Shown piece by piece: positions 16,401 through 24,713 of a stretch of 28,222 bases of DNA. Position 1 is the first letter of the stretch. Each line of letters opens with the position of its first letter. The notes beneath the pieces were generated by a model. It did no database searches. It saw only the letters and a list, made by a program, of their open reading frames with translations, and had not been told where the DNA came from. A program made the translations under genes and the position numbers. The stretch is from Candidatus Cloacimonadota bacterium (GTDB lineage Bacteria > Cloacimonadota > Cloacimonadia > Cloacimonadales > TCS61), in NCBI GenBank assembly GCA_029932755.1, contig JAOZPK010000005.1:1-28222 (forward strand), given 5' to 3'.

Positions 16401-17037
16401 AAATTATAGAGTTTTCAATAATTAAGTCGCAATACTCGACACAGTAAATACCGCCACCATTCCGACCTGAAGTATTATTAGAAATTACTACGTTATTTAA
16501 AACAGCATTACATTGTTTCCATAGAAAAATAGCCCCACCATCTAATCCCGCAGAATTATTCTCAATAATACAATTATCTATTGAAGGATTACCATATTCT
16601 AAGAACATTCCACCACCGTATCCAGATGACGTATTTTGGGTAATTATTAAATTCCTAAACTGTGTGCTGGATCCACAAGAATTGATTCCGCTACCATGAT
16701 ATCCGTTGCCATTTGTAATTGTAAATCCACATAAAACAGATGTTGAATCTATCTCATTATAATATCTAATTACATAATTTTCATGATTACCGTCAATAAT
16801 GGTCTGAGAAATATAGCTTGTATCCTGTGTTGTTAAGAATAATGAGGAAACCGTTATTGCTTTATTAGAAATAAGAATATTTTCTAAGTATAATCCGGGT
16901 TGAACAAGAACAGTATCTCCATCAACTGCAACATTTATTCCTTCTTGAATTGTAGGTTGATCCGCAGGGATATTTATAATTGTCGCAGACAAACTCAAAA
17001 ATAAAGCTAAACTAATGAGAATAAATATAATTTTCAT
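13450..17037 (-). CDS. Large secreted parallel beta-helix surface protein with sorting domain
   Basis: The protein is 1195 residues from the ATG at 17037, picked because GGAGGTT precedes it and a signal peptide (MKIIFILISLALFLSLSA) starts there; the frame is open 11 codons further upstream. The body is built of Asn/Gly-rich coils repeating GGGIYC-like and NNTA-like turns, typical of right-handed parallel beta-helices. Three homologous modules of about 320 residues can be seen; two begin with an ADLYVSVDGDNANSG / QDLYISPFGSDENSG segment (near 16060 and 15110) preceded by ASPIENFTF. The last about 90 residues are a type IX sorting domain (NFPNPFNPS, VYNIKGQKV, SSGVYLYK, KKCLLLK). Such proteins are often adhesins or polysaccharide-binding, but no catalytic residues are identifiable. 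It ends in TGA. The glycosyltransferase gene ends 52 bases upstream. Confidence 0.85.
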   Translation of the reverse strand: MKIIFILISLALFLSLSATIINIPADQPTIQEGINVAVDGDTVLVQPGLYLENILISNKAITVSSLFLTTQDTSYISQTIIDGNHENYVIRYYNEIDSTSVLCGFTITNGNGYHGSGINSCGSSTQFRNLIITQNTSSGYGGGMFLEYGNPSIDNCIIENNSAGLDGGAIFLWKQCNAVLNNVVISNNTSGRNGGGIYCVEYCDLIIENSIISNNTADEYGGGICNDYHCNMVLGNVTIRDNSASRGGGIFSNDLYSELSFDPINRCNIYSNSINDSRGYGTDIFAYDCDVIVDTFTVLNPTDYYASPIENFTFDILHEIGNSQVNADLYVSVDGDNANSGITVDEPLKSIKFALSKIYSDSLNHNTIYLSPGIYSSSTNGENFPIAWSNHVSLEGNAEEDTFLDAENTNQVISFHYVTDASLRNITIRNGFADDGGGIYCYHSNPILENITISENVAESGGGIACFDYSSPTLLNVKIINNQSENHGGGISCRDYSNPILENVDLINNSAFECGGGIDCFDYSSPNLQNVNITGNTAASDGGGIRCLSYSNPILQNVTITNNTSSEEGGGIHCKNNSVPIFSNINRCNIYLNYAGTDGNDLFSTEPLFVIADTFTVAQPDDYHASPIENFTFNIINSVIEQAFQDLYISPFGSDENSGLTADDPLQTISFALLKIYGDSLNTYTIHLSEGTFSPTQTGENFPLNCKDYTSISGAEQNLTILDGEDLSTVISCSGDNNFSIENLTVTNGNGYNGGGISFMSNSAPHLKNLLITNNHGYDGGGIYCYSYSSPSIENVEIINNQADYRGGGILCTYSSSPHILNSVIDNNIAPWGGGIRLYYNCNAIIENVSISNNSASAGAGIYCNSSDPTLQNVIISNNIASATNGGNGGGIVCVRSEMTLLNTIIENNSSMRNGGGIYCILYSELNMENVIITNNTSNGSGGGIYCDDQYDVYAKNITFADNYAHNSGGGIYLHNDYHTYLTLRNAIFWNNPPYDIGGSASVTIISYSNTNYGFGGPHNMWEDPLFIGTGEFPYALQEDSPCIDMGYPSANYYDPEDPENPGYALYPARGTITNDMGAYGGPNAFAWNPVSVEDDIIIVNPALCQLSQNFPNPFNPSTTIKFSIPEDSRIEISVYNIKGQKVITLANGEYAKGSYSVIWDGIDGSNNSISSGVYLYKLNVNGKTEAVKKCLLLK

Positions 17038-17089
17038 TTTAACCTCCATTACTTTAGTTGCTGAAAACAATCATTTTTGCAAAACTTAT

Positions 17090-18202
17090 CTACTTCTTCC
17101 ACGAAAACAAATTCAATCCACCCATTAAAGCAATTGCAATAATGTAAAACGGTTGTATGAAAAACCATACTGGATAAAATATCAACTTCTTTTTATTTTC
17201 ACCAAAAACTTCATATCCGTATTTGAGAAAAATGAGTTCAAGGATCATTCTTAATAAAAGTACTCCGACTCCTAATTGCCATAGATCAAATAGAATCACA
17301 ATCGGCAGAAAAGTAATGAAGAACACACTCAACAAGTACACAAAGAACTCAGGATTTAAAATTATTTGCCATTTCATGTTGGAAGTCCATCTACTTCGCT
17401 GGCTTAAGAATTTTCCAATATTTTTTATTGGCTGAGTATAAACATAACTATGATCGGTAAAAGCAAAACTAACTTTCATCCCACTTTTACGAAAAAGCTG
17501 CATAAGATTTACATCATCACCGGAGATGATATGCTTGATCTTTTCAAAACCACCAACCTTGTTAAAGGCTTCTTTTTTGTAGGCAATATTTTGCCCTGAA
17601 CATGAGAAATACTTACCTAATGATATTGCCCCTGCTGCTGCAAAAAGCATTGCTAGAAAATCAAAATGTTCAAATTTCCTAATAAAGCTGGCATTTGACC
17701 AATCTACTAATTTCGTGCGAGAAAAACCAATAACCATTTCGTTATCATTAAAACAGGCAATCATAGATTCTATCCAATATTGTCCTACCAGGCAGTCAGC
17801 ATCTGTTGAAAGAATTATCTCTCCTTCCGCCATCTCTATTGCTTGGGAAAGAGCATTTTTCTTGGGGGAAATTGCCTTTTCTCTTTCGGTTACGTTCAAT
17901 AATTTGATCTTATCCCATTTTTGTGAGAACCGATCTACAATTGATGCTGTCTCATCGGTAGAATTATCGTTGGCAATAATAATCTGAAATCGATCTGATT
18001 GGTATGTTTGGTTTACTAATGTTGTAAGTAAACGTGCAATATTTTTTTCCTCGTTTCTAGCAGCAATAACTATTGAAACAAAAGGTTTAGAATTAACAAA
18101 ATTGACATTTCTATTCTTTAACCCAATATAAAATAAACGCAAATAAAACAGGTATATCAATAAAAATATAAATGTTACAGCATAAATGATTTGGAAGATC
18201 AC
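17090..18202 (-). CDS. Membrane-bound family 2 glycosyltransferase
   Basis: A 370-residue protein with an N-terminal membrane helix (5-25), a GT-A domain and C-terminal membrane helices (about 285-360). Motifs: VSIVIAARNEEKNI (42-55), NDNSTDET, the DxD-like STDADC (D134, D136), ISGDDVNLM and QRSRW, the QxxRW signature of processive synthases. These enzymes add sugars to lipid or polysaccharide acceptors at the inner membrane; the sugar and acceptor are not predictable. The start is GTG at 18202, which overlaps the TGA of the penicillin-binding protein gene (GTGA), so translation is coupled. Association with peptidoglycan or envelope polysaccharide synthesis is inferred from that neighbour. 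Confidence 0.88.
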   Translation of the reverse strand: MIFQIIYAVTFIFLLIYLFYLRLFYIGLKNRNVNFVNSKPFVSIVIAARNEEKNIARLLTTLVNQTYQSDRFQIIIANDNSTDETASIVDRFSQKWDKIKLLNVTEREKAISPKKNALSQAIEMAEGEIILSTDADCLVGQYWIESMIACFNDNEMVIGFSRTKLVDWSNASFIRKFEHFDFLAMLFAAAGAISLGKYFSCSGQNIAYKKEAFNKVGGFEKIKHIISGDDVNLMQLFRKSGMKVSFAFTDHSYVYTQPIKNIGKFLSQRSRWTSNMKWQIILNPEFFVYLLSVFFITFLPIVILFDLWQLGVGVLLLRMILELIFLKYGYEVFGENKKKLIFYPVWFFIQPFYIIAIALMGGLNLFSWKK

Positions 18203-20598
18203 CTATCCGCCTTTAGCAGTGATTCTATAAGTTCATCCAAGGTGTCAAGAGAATCCTGTACAGGATTCAGCCAATCGGGTCCCTTCCATAACAAGCTGTC
18301 TGGTCTTTCTACAATTTTCTTATTTTTTAAGATCAGTGCACCTCTTAGATCAATTGGATCTGGTTCGTGTCGTGGTGCCATTTCCATATAGTACGGTCGT
18401 GTAGTATCGGGATAAGTAGGTTCTAAAATGATTGAATCCGGCCAAACATAAGCTACTCCACCCAAATCAACAACCAGAGAATCCATGTTGTGTTCTCTAT
18501 ATAATGTTGGATAGAAATTGTAATTTAAGCTGTCACTGAGAGGAGTTGGTTCTGTTCCGGCAATAAAAATTTCCTGCATTGTTTCTTCATAATCATTTTT
18601 GGGAAGCAATCCTGTTTCTTTGGAAATTTCTACAGTAATAATGCCATCAGGTTTTATAAATTGCAATTCATCTCCATTTACGATTGGATTTCCTTTACTG
18701 TTTTTTGGAGAATCCAGATAAACTGCTTTCTTCATTATGTAAGGCCAGGATGGAAGTGCCGCAGTAGCTCCTGATTGTCCTTTACCCAAGCTTGAATTAT
18801 CATCAAATCCAACCCAGATACCAGTAACAAGTTTCTTATTATACCCAATGAACCAGGCATCTCTAAAATCATCTGTTGTTCCTGTTTTCCCGGCTGCGTT
18901 CCATTTATAACTAATCGAGCCAAGCGTTTCATAACCAGATTGCCAGCGAATTCCCACACCTGTTCCATCTTCACAAACAGACTTCATCAAACTTGCCATA
19001 ATATATGCTGCTTGTTCATTTATAACTCTGATCTTTTCCGGCTCATTTGATTTCAGGATCTTACCATATTTATCTTCAATCCGTCTGATGTAGATCGGTT
19101 TCACACGTTCTCCACCATTGGGGAAAGTAGTATATGCAGTTATCAATTCAAATGGTCTTACTTCCATACTACCAACTGAGAGAGTATAGAATGGATAAAC
19201 TGGTGTTGTAATACCAAATCTTTCTGCATATTCCATCACTTTTCTCGGACCAATATCAAATATTGTTTTGGCTGCATAAACGTTTCTAGATTTTTTAAGT
19301 CCGGTACGTAAACGTGTGTACCCAAAATTACGGTTTGAGTAGTTTTTCGGATTCCAGAAAAGCGTATCATTCTGGATAAATGAGAAAGGTTCATCTTCAA
19401 TTATTGTAGCAGGAGTATAGCCATTCACAAGTGCGGTTGAATATAATATCGGCTTAAAGGAAGATCCTGGCTGGCGGATAGACTGCATCACTCGATTTAA
19501 TTTACTATGATTAAAATTCCTACCGCCGATCATCACCCTCACATAACCTGTTTCCGGTTCAATTGAGAAAACACTTCCCTGCACATAAGGTGTAACAATA
19601 TTTATTGTATCAGCAGGGAAATCATCATATTTGAATTCATAATCGTTTTTATACTCGAATTTCCTCAAGTTCATATTCAATACGGAATCTGCATATTCTT
19701 GAAGTTCCATATCAAGCGTTGTATAAATTTTAAGCCCGCCTGTAAAAAGTTGAGTTGTACTGAATTCACGTTCAAGCCTTCTACGAATGAACTCCATGAA
19801 ATAATCTTTCGCCCCAAAATTTCCGGTTGGTTCAAATAATTCTAATTCGGTTTCACAAGCTTCTGCATATTCTTCCTCAGTTATCACCTTCTCTTCAAAC
19901 ATTCGTCTTAGAACAATGTTCCTTCTGCGAAGTGCCCGCTCAGGATAACGGAATGGATAGTAGGCACTGGGAAGTTGAGGCATTCCAATTAGAAGTGCTG
20001 CTTCCGGTATCGTAAGATCTTTTGCATCTTTACCAAAATATTTCTTCGACCCCACTTCAATGCCATATAATCCGGGGCCAAAGGGAGATTTATTAAAATA
20101 CATTTCCAAAATTTCATCTTTAGAAAAATTCTTTTCAATGCGGATTGCAAGTATGAGTTCTTTGATCTTACGTGGTATTTGTTTATCAAGTGAAAGGAAC
20201 ATATTTCGGGCAAGTTGTTGTGTTATCGTACTTGCACCCTGAGAGAAATCTCCTTTACTAATATCAATAAGAATTGCTCGAATTAGCCCTAGCTGATCCA
20301 TACCCCAATGTTTATAAAAATTCTTATCTTCAACAGCTATTATCCCTTTTGTAAGATAATCCGGTAACTCTTCCAAGTGAGTTAATTGTCTCTTTTCCAC
20401 ATAAAAAATGTGGATTAAATTATCGTTACGATCATAAACTTCGGAACCTACTTTCATTTCATAACTCTGCAACTCAGAAAGTGGTGGGAGTTCTCTGCTA
20501 TAATATCGGAACAAACCGAATCCCATTCCCAAGAAGAAAACAATTATTACTATTAAAACTGATAAAACTCTAATTACTTCTTTTTTATTTATCTCCAT
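18199..20598 (-). CDS. Class A penicillin-binding protein (PBP1A-like)
   Basis: A 799-residue bifunctional peptidoglycan synthase with an N-terminal membrane anchor (about 9-31). The glycosyltransferase (GT51) domain has EDKNFYKHWG with catalytic E90, and GASTITQQLARN. The transpeptidase domain has the SxxK motif GSSFKP (S379/S380 region, K382), SRN (437-439) and KTG (571-573). It polymerises lipid II and crosslinks peptides in the periplasm. A C-terminal extension past residue 640 is rich in Pro and acidic residues. It overlaps the Gx-transporter gene upstream by 14 bases and the glycosyltransferase gene downstream by 4, so the three are one unit. Length is typical for the family. Stop codon TGA. 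Confidence 0.95.
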   Translation of the reverse strand: MEINKKEVIRVLSVLIVIIVFFLGMGFGLFRYYSRELPPLSELQSYEMKVGSEVYDRNDNLIHIFYVEKRQLTHLEELPDYLTKGIIAVEDKNFYKHWGMDQLGLIRAILIDISKGDFSQGASTITQQLARNMFLSLDKQIPRKIKELILAIRIEKNFSKDEILEMYFNKSPFGPGLYGIEVGSKKYFGKDAKDLTIPEAALLIGMPQLPSAYYPFRYPERALRRRNIVLRRMFEEKVITEEEYAEACETELELFEPTGNFGAKDYFMEFIRRRLEREFSTTQLFTGGLKIYTTLDMELQEYADSVLNMNLRKFEYKNDYEFKYDDFPADTINIVTPYVQGSVFSIEPETGYVRVMIGGRNFNHSKLNRVMQSIRQPGSSFKPILYSTALVNGYTPATIIEDEPFSFIQNDTLFWNPKNYSNRNFGYTRLRTGLKKSRNVYAAKTIFDIGPRKVMEYAERFGITTPVYPFYTLSVGSMEVRPFELITAYTTFPNGGERVKPIYIRRIEDKYGKILKSNEPEKIRVINEQAAYIMASLMKSVCEDGTGVGIRWQSGYETLGSISYKWNAAGKTGTTDDFRDAWFIGYNKKLVTGIWVGFDDNSSLGKGQSGATAALPSWPYIMKKAVYLDSPKNSKGNPIVNGDELQFIKPDGIITVEISKETGLLPKNDYEETMQEIFIAGTEPTPLSDSLNYNFYPTLYREHNMDSLVVDLGGVAYVWPDSIILEPTYPDTTRPYYMEMAPRHEPDPIDLRGALILKNKKIVERPDSLLWKGPDWLNPVQDSLDTLDELIESLLKADR

Positions 20599-21124
20599 TT
20601 ATCCTATCCATAAATAATTTGGCTATATAACCTATTATAATTCCTGTAACTATTCCCATAATAATAAGAAGCGGCGTCAAATAAAATATTGTATTTTCTT
20701 TTATTAAAATCAAACGGACAACCACTATTTGAGCTAAGTTGTGTGTTACTGCACCTAAAATACTTATTCCAATTATGCTAAAACGAACTTTACTCTTTAT
20801 GAATAATGTCATAATTCCAAGTGAACATAAGCTCCCACTTATAGAAAGAAGTGTTGTAGGGCTTAAGAATAAACCGCTGAAGAATCCACCTGCGACAGTT
20901 TTTCCAATTATTACAATAAGTGCATAGCGCACATTACCGGAAACCAGCAGTAGAAGTACAACTATGTTTGCTAAACCTAATTTCATGAATGGGAAAGGTT
21001 TGGGAATGAAACTTTCCACCACATAAATCGTTATAGCAAACGCTGTAAAAAATGCAAGATGGATCAATCTAAGATCAGAAAGATCTAGTTTATGTTGTTT
21101 TTGTGAAATCATTTTATCATTCAT
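20585..21124 (-). CDS. Gx-transporter family membrane protein (heptaprenyl diphosphate synthase component I-like)
   Basis: A 179-residue, very hydrophobic protein with about five membrane segments. The stretch FIPKPFPFMKLGLANIV is typical of the Gx-transporter family, annotated in Pfam as heptaprenyl diphosphate synthase component I, though the family looks more like an ECF-type substrate-binding membrane component. The substrate is unknown. AVTHNLAQIVVV is also family-typical. Neither of the possible ATG starts (21124 or four codons in) has a convincing ribosome site. A hairpin (21131-21166) lies between serC and this gene, so expression may be lowered or start separately. It overlaps the penicillin-binding protein gene by 14 bases. 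Confidence 0.8.
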   Translation of the reverse strand: MNDKMISQKQHKLDLSDLRLIHLAFFTAFAITIYVVESFIPKPFPFMKLGLANIVVLLLLVSGNVRYALIVIIGKTVAGGFFSGLFLSPTTLLSISGSLCSLGIMTLFIKSKVRFSIIGISILGAVTHNLAQIVVVRLILIKENTIFYLTPLLIIMGIVTGIIIGYIAKLFMDRINGDK

Positions 21125-21130
21125 AAATAA

Positions 21131-21166
21131 ATGCGGGATTCCCGATAATTATTGGAAAACCCGCAT
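21131..21166 (-). terminator. Hairpin between serC and the Gx-transporter gene
   Basis: The stem 21131-21143 with 21154-21166 (ATGCGGG paired with CCCGCAT, plus five inner pairs with one mismatch) begins 18 bases past the serC stop. The following sequence is T-rich without a continuous T-tract, so it is a terminator or attenuator. Confidence 0.5.
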
Positions 21167-21184
21167 AATATATTTTATTCTGTA

Positions 21185-22264
21185 CTATTTGTTTGCTTTC
21201 TCGAAATCAATCATGAATTTTGCCAAAACTTTTGCTGATTCCATTGGAAGTGAATTATAAACTGAAGCTCGACAGCCTCCAACACTTCTATGTCCTTTAA
21301 GGTTAATCATATTGTTTGCGGTAGTTTCTGCGATGAATTTTTTCTCCAATTCTTCGGTAGGAAGGCGGAAAGGAATATTCATGAGCGAGCGATCTTCTTT
21401 TACTACAGTTCCTTTATAGAAATTTGAGCCATCTATAACATCATAAATATAAGCAGCTTTTTCTTCATTGATCTTCTGCATACCTGCCAGACCACCATTT
21501 CCCTCGATCCATTTTAGAACTTCACCAATAACGTAAATAGAAAATGTAGGTGGTGTATTAAACATAGATCCTTTACTGGCATGAGTATTATAATCAATCA
21601 TTGTAGAAAGACCCGGATTGATCTTTTCTAACATTGATTTTTTAAGAACGACAAATGTAGCACCGGCTGATCCGATATTTTTCTGAGCTCCGCCATAGAT
21701 CATATCATATTTACTGAAATCAAGCGGTTTACTCAAGAAGTTCGAAGACATATCTGCAATCAATGGAATACCTTCAGGAACATCAGGATCTATCTTCCAT
21801 TCTGTTCCACGAATTGTGTTATTAGTTGTTATGTGAAGATAAGCAGCGTTTTCAGATAATTTCCATTCCTTTGGAATGTAGGTAAAATCTTTGTCTTCGG
21901 ATGTTGCAGCAATATATAATTTCTTGCCTAATATTTTAGCTTCTTTTATTGCTTTTGTACTCCAAGTACCTGTATCAATATAGTTAGCAACTTTATCATC
22001 TGCACAGAAATTGAGCGGGATCATATAGAATTGTGTGCTTGCACCACCTTGCAAAAACATCGCAACGTAATCATCACCTAATCCCATTATTTTCAATAAC
22101 CTGGCACTTGCACCTTCGATTATTTCCATATATTCTTTCGAACGATGACTCATCTCTAAAACTGACAGACCATTACCCTTATAATCTACTAAATTCTCCT
22201 GAATCTCTTTTAATACCTCTTCCGGTAAAACTGCCGGACCTGCACTAAAATTGTGAACTCTCAT
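21185..22264 (-). CDS. serC: Phosphoserine aminotransferase
   Basis: A 359-residue PLP enzyme, cytoplasmic, that converts 3-phosphohydroxypyruvate and glutamate to phosphoserine in serine synthesis; homologues also serve pyridoxal phosphate synthesis. NFSAGPAVLP is the family N-terminus, LEMSHRSKEY follows, GGAST binds the phosphate, and the PLP lysine is K195 in GGAQKNIG. HRSVGGCRASVYN near the end is also conserved. Length matches E. coli SerC. A GGAGG site precedes the ATG. A 233-base gap with a repeat element separates it from the C25 gene. serA and serB are not in the window. Confidence 0.96.
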   Translation of the reverse strand: MRVHNFSAGPAVLPEEVLKEIQENLVDYKGNGLSVLEMSHRSKEYMEIIEGASARLLKIMGLGDDYVAMFLQGGASTQFYMIPLNFCADDKVANYIDTGTWSTKAIKEAKILGKKLYIAATSEDKDFTYIPKEWKLSENAAYLHITTNNTIRGTEWKIDPDVPEGIPLIADMSSNFLSKPLDFSKYDMIYGGAQKNIGSAGATFVVLKKSMLEKINPGLSTMIDYNTHASKGSMFNTPPTFSIYVIGEVLKWIEGNGGLAGMQKINEEKAAYIYDVIDGSNFYKGTVVKEDRSLMNIPFRLPTEELEKKFIAETTANNMINLKGHRSVGGCRASVYNSLPMESAKVLAKFMIDFEKANK

Positions 22265-22313
22265 TTTAAAAGCCTCCAGTGATTTATTTTTGTGTTAACT
22301 TTAATTTAAAGAT

Positions 22314-22319
22314 ATTATA
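22314..22319 (-). promoter_or_regulatory. Possible -10 box of the serC promoter
   Basis: Read on the minus strand the bases are TATAAT, about 50 bases upstream of the serC start. No convincing -35 box sits 17 bases further out, so this is a weak call. Confidence 0.3.
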
Positions 22320-22371
22320 GGCAAGTTTTTTTTGAACTCACACCCAGTCAGGTTGAAAATAAAAACAAATC

Positions 22372-22485
22372 CGTCACTCTGAGGAGTCTTCTTGCTGTTA
22401 CTCTTAACGAAGAGTTAGGAAATACCGATTATCTGTTGTCTATTCTTCCTATAGAGAGTATTATGTAAGATTCGTCAGAATGACG
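22372..22485. repeat. Short intergenic element with inverted ends (copy B)
   Basis: The left end (22372-22388, cgtcactctgaggagtc) and the right end (22469-22485, gattcgtcagaatgacg) are inverted, matching at 14 of 17 positions. Inside is the hairpin ctctt-aacg-aagag (22401-22414). tcttcttgct (22387-22396) and ttaacgaaga (22404-22413) recur at the same 17-base spacing in copy C. No reading frame. The element ends 12 bases beyond the stop of the C25 gene and may help terminate it. Confidence 0.6.
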
Positions 22486-22497
22486 CAAAATTGTACA

Positions 22498-24327
22498 TTA
22501 CTTCAATAATAACATCTTCCTTGTTACGGTTTTACTTTCAGTTTTTAAACGATAGAAATATATTCCTGAAGAGACAGATTTGTTGTTATCATCCGTGCCA
22601 TTCCAAACCGTTTCATATGATCCTGCAAGTTTTTCTTCCTTAACCAAAGTTTTCACTATTTGACCTTTGATATTGTATACATCAAGTTCAATCAAACCAT
22701 CATTTGGAAGAGAATAAGAAATTGTCGTTTCTGGATTAAATGGATTTGGGTAATTGGAAGCAACTAAACTGGATGGGATGTCTGGTAAATCTGGTGATGA
22801 TGTTCCATCTGAGATTGTAATTGGATATAAATATTGGACAAAATCACTTTCATCACCATAAACATAACTGATCATTCTGGCTTCTTCACCTGTTTGGATA
22901 CCAGATACAACAGTGAATGCTGTTTCATAATAATCACCAACAACTCCAATTTCTTCTTCAAAATAAGGTTCACCAAATTTTGTATAGTCTACTTCGTAAT
23001 AGTATCCATTAATAGAATTTGAATAAAAACAATCATATTCTGACTCAAATGCCTTAAATTCGCATTGCGAATAATCAGTGGAGGGAAGCTGTCCGAAAAT
23101 TGAAATATCATCATTATAAAACAATGTTTCAGGATTACCAGTAATTGTAATATTCTCATCACGTTGTGGAGGATTCACAAAAAGTAATGGATCACCTAGT
23201 ATATTATATCTCTTGCTATTTAAATAATTTGCTCCGCTATTTATTTTAGCATCAAGAAGAGCAGCACCCAGATATTGATAATCATTTATAATATTCTGGA
23301 AAAAAGCAAGAAATAAAATGCAATTACTACTCGCACTTGTTGGTGCCCTGGCAGCAATAGAAGCAATTGTCCCACCCTCCTCGTTTGTTAGAAATTTCTC
23401 TGCCATACAATCAAATTCCAAAGTGCTAAAATCTCCGACACTGCTTGAAGCTGCAGTGAATAGAGGAAGATGATCGGCATTTTGTAATAATTGAAGCTGG
23501 GTAGAAACCCTGAAATAGTCCTCATCACCTAGTACATCTTCGTTTCCATGACCAATATAGTGCCAAATCAATCTACCTTCATTTACTTTATCAATAACAT
23601 CTTGTGACGCTTCTGGTTTATTCCCATTTGTATTCATTTCATATTCTATACCCAATACACGATCTATCCAAGCTGCATCACATAACGTCTCTGATAATTC
23701 TTGAGCTCTAGCTGTGTGATTTAAACCACTTATGGGAGTTAATCCCTCTAAAATTCCTCCTTTATGTTCATCATCGGCAACAATGAGCATTTTATTTTGC
23801 CACCAATCAAGTGTTGGACTTGTGATATACTGAATATTTCTATTGATGATAAGCTCTAATTGTTCTATATTCTGAGCAGGAAATCTACCGATAGGGATAT
23901 CGGGATAGTTATCTGTATCCAGCATGACAAATTCATCATCGGTAAATCCAATTACAACTATCCTGTTTTTATCATTGGGAGTATTCCATTCTTCAGTTCC
24001 ACTTCCCATTAAAAGAACAGAACTATCCATCCAGATAGATGGGTCATCGAAAAATTCAATAAGATAATCTCGAATCGCTTCCGGATCCTCTGCACCTCCA
24101 CTCATTTGATCAAATATATCCTGCTGATCTACAACAGAACGTGTTATTTGAAATTCATTCCAATAGAAATCTGCTAATTGATTTGCTTGAGTTAAGAACT
24201 CTTCAGGTGCGATAATAATGTGTTGCCCTTCACGAGCTCTTTCAATGTGTTTTTGTTTCATATTTACAGCATTCAATCCAATAAATATAAAGATTACCAT
24301 TCCGATTATTGTAATACGCTTTGCCAT
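22498..24327 (-). CDS. C25 (gingipain-like) peptidase homologue with sorting domain, catalytic Cys replaced
   Basis: The protein is 609 residues from the ATG at 24327 (AAGGTGG upstream), with an N-terminal signal segment (about 5-22). The catalytic-domain core runs from about 35 to 350. RFPAQN, WHYIGHGNEDVLG with the expected His260, and AEKFLTNEEGGTIASIAAR are all characteristic of peptidase C25, as in gingipains and PorU. In active members a cysteine precedes the VxGDF-like strand. Here that segment reads TAASSSVGDF (291-300), with Ser at 294-296. Cys307 is nearby but not in the usual position, so the peptidase is probably inactive or noncanonical. The final part has a type IX sorting domain (NYPNPFNPE to RKMLLLK). 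The long N-terminal region of PorU is missing. It is probably surface-bound. Confidence 0.82.
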   Translation of the reverse strand: MAKRITIIGMVIFIFIGLNAVNMKQKHIERAREGQHIIIAPEEFLTQANQLADFYWNEFQITRSVVDQQDIFDQMSGGAEDPEAIRDYLIEFFDDPSIWMDSSVLLMGSGTEEWNTPNDKNRIVVIGFTDDEFVMLDTDNYPDIPIGRFPAQNIEQLELIINRNIQYITSPTLDWWQNKMLIVADDEHKGGILEGLTPISGLNHTARAQELSETLCDAAWIDRVLGIEYEMNTNGNKPEASQDVIDKVNEGRLIWHYIGHGNEDVLGDEDYFRVSTQLQLLQNADHLPLFTAASSSVGDFSTLEFDCMAEKFLTNEEGGTIASIAARAPTSASSNCILFLAFFQNIINDYQYLGAALLDAKINSGANYLNSKRYNILGDPLLFVNPPQRDENITITGNPETLFYNDDISIFGQLPSTDYSQCEFKAFESEYDCFYSNSINGYYYEVDYTKFGEPYFEEEIGVVGDYYETAFTVVSGIQTGEEARMISYVYGDESDFVQYLYPITISDGTSSPDLPDIPSSLVASNYPNPFNPETTISYSLPNDGLIELDVYNIKGQIVKTLVKEEKLAGSYETVWNGTDDNNKSVSSGIYFYRLKTESKTVTRKMLLLK

Positions 24328-24713
24328 AAAAACCACCTTTATTAATTTTTTTTTGCAAAGATAATGAAGATATCAATATGGTTTAGCAGCTCCCGTAAAA
24401 TTTATTGTAAATATTCAAAATTTGTATCAATTTTTTATTCGAAGTCTAATTAAATAGAAGCATCTTTTTTTGCAAGGATTTTTTCGCAAACATACTTGAC
24501 CGTAAGATTTTCTAATGCGGAATGTTTGCATTATTCTAATGTCATCCTCAGCTTGACTGGGGATCTCATAGATTCCCGATCTGGTCGGGAATGACAACAA
24601 ACCCGTCAGTCCGAGACTCCCTGAAGTCAATCCGAGGCTCGGATAGCATAGAAGTTCTCTAGTATTGGGAAGTATGAGTATAATTTTTCTTCTCAGTCCG
24701 TAAAATTTAGTAA
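24328..24713. other. Gene-free gap with palindromic repeats
   Basis: This 386-base gap holds no credible gene. An inverted repeat gcaaacat (24486-24493) / atgtttgc (24522-24529) is present. Next comes the palindromic repeat at 24541-24595, followed by two direct copies of a gtcaRtccgagRctc word (24605-24619 and 24626-24640, 21 bases apart). A 67-codon frame over 24427-24630 is just translated repeat. Confidence 0.6.
24541..24595. repeat. Palindromic intergenic repeat (REP-like)
   Basis: The ends gtcatcc / ggaatgac are inverted, and inside is an 8-bp stem (24572-24579 with 24585-24592) and loop tctgg. It resembles REP-like repeats of the gtcattcccg...cgggaat type widespread in bacteria. No coding content. 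Confidence 0.6.

Noticed and set aside
13450..17037. A CRISPR array suggested by regular short repeats
   Set aside because: The repeats are imperfect, in frame and coding; they translate into beta-helix coils.
24427..24630. A 67-codon frame in the gap downstream of the AbiH gene
   Set aside because: It spans the palindromic repeat and has no homology-like motif or ribosome site.
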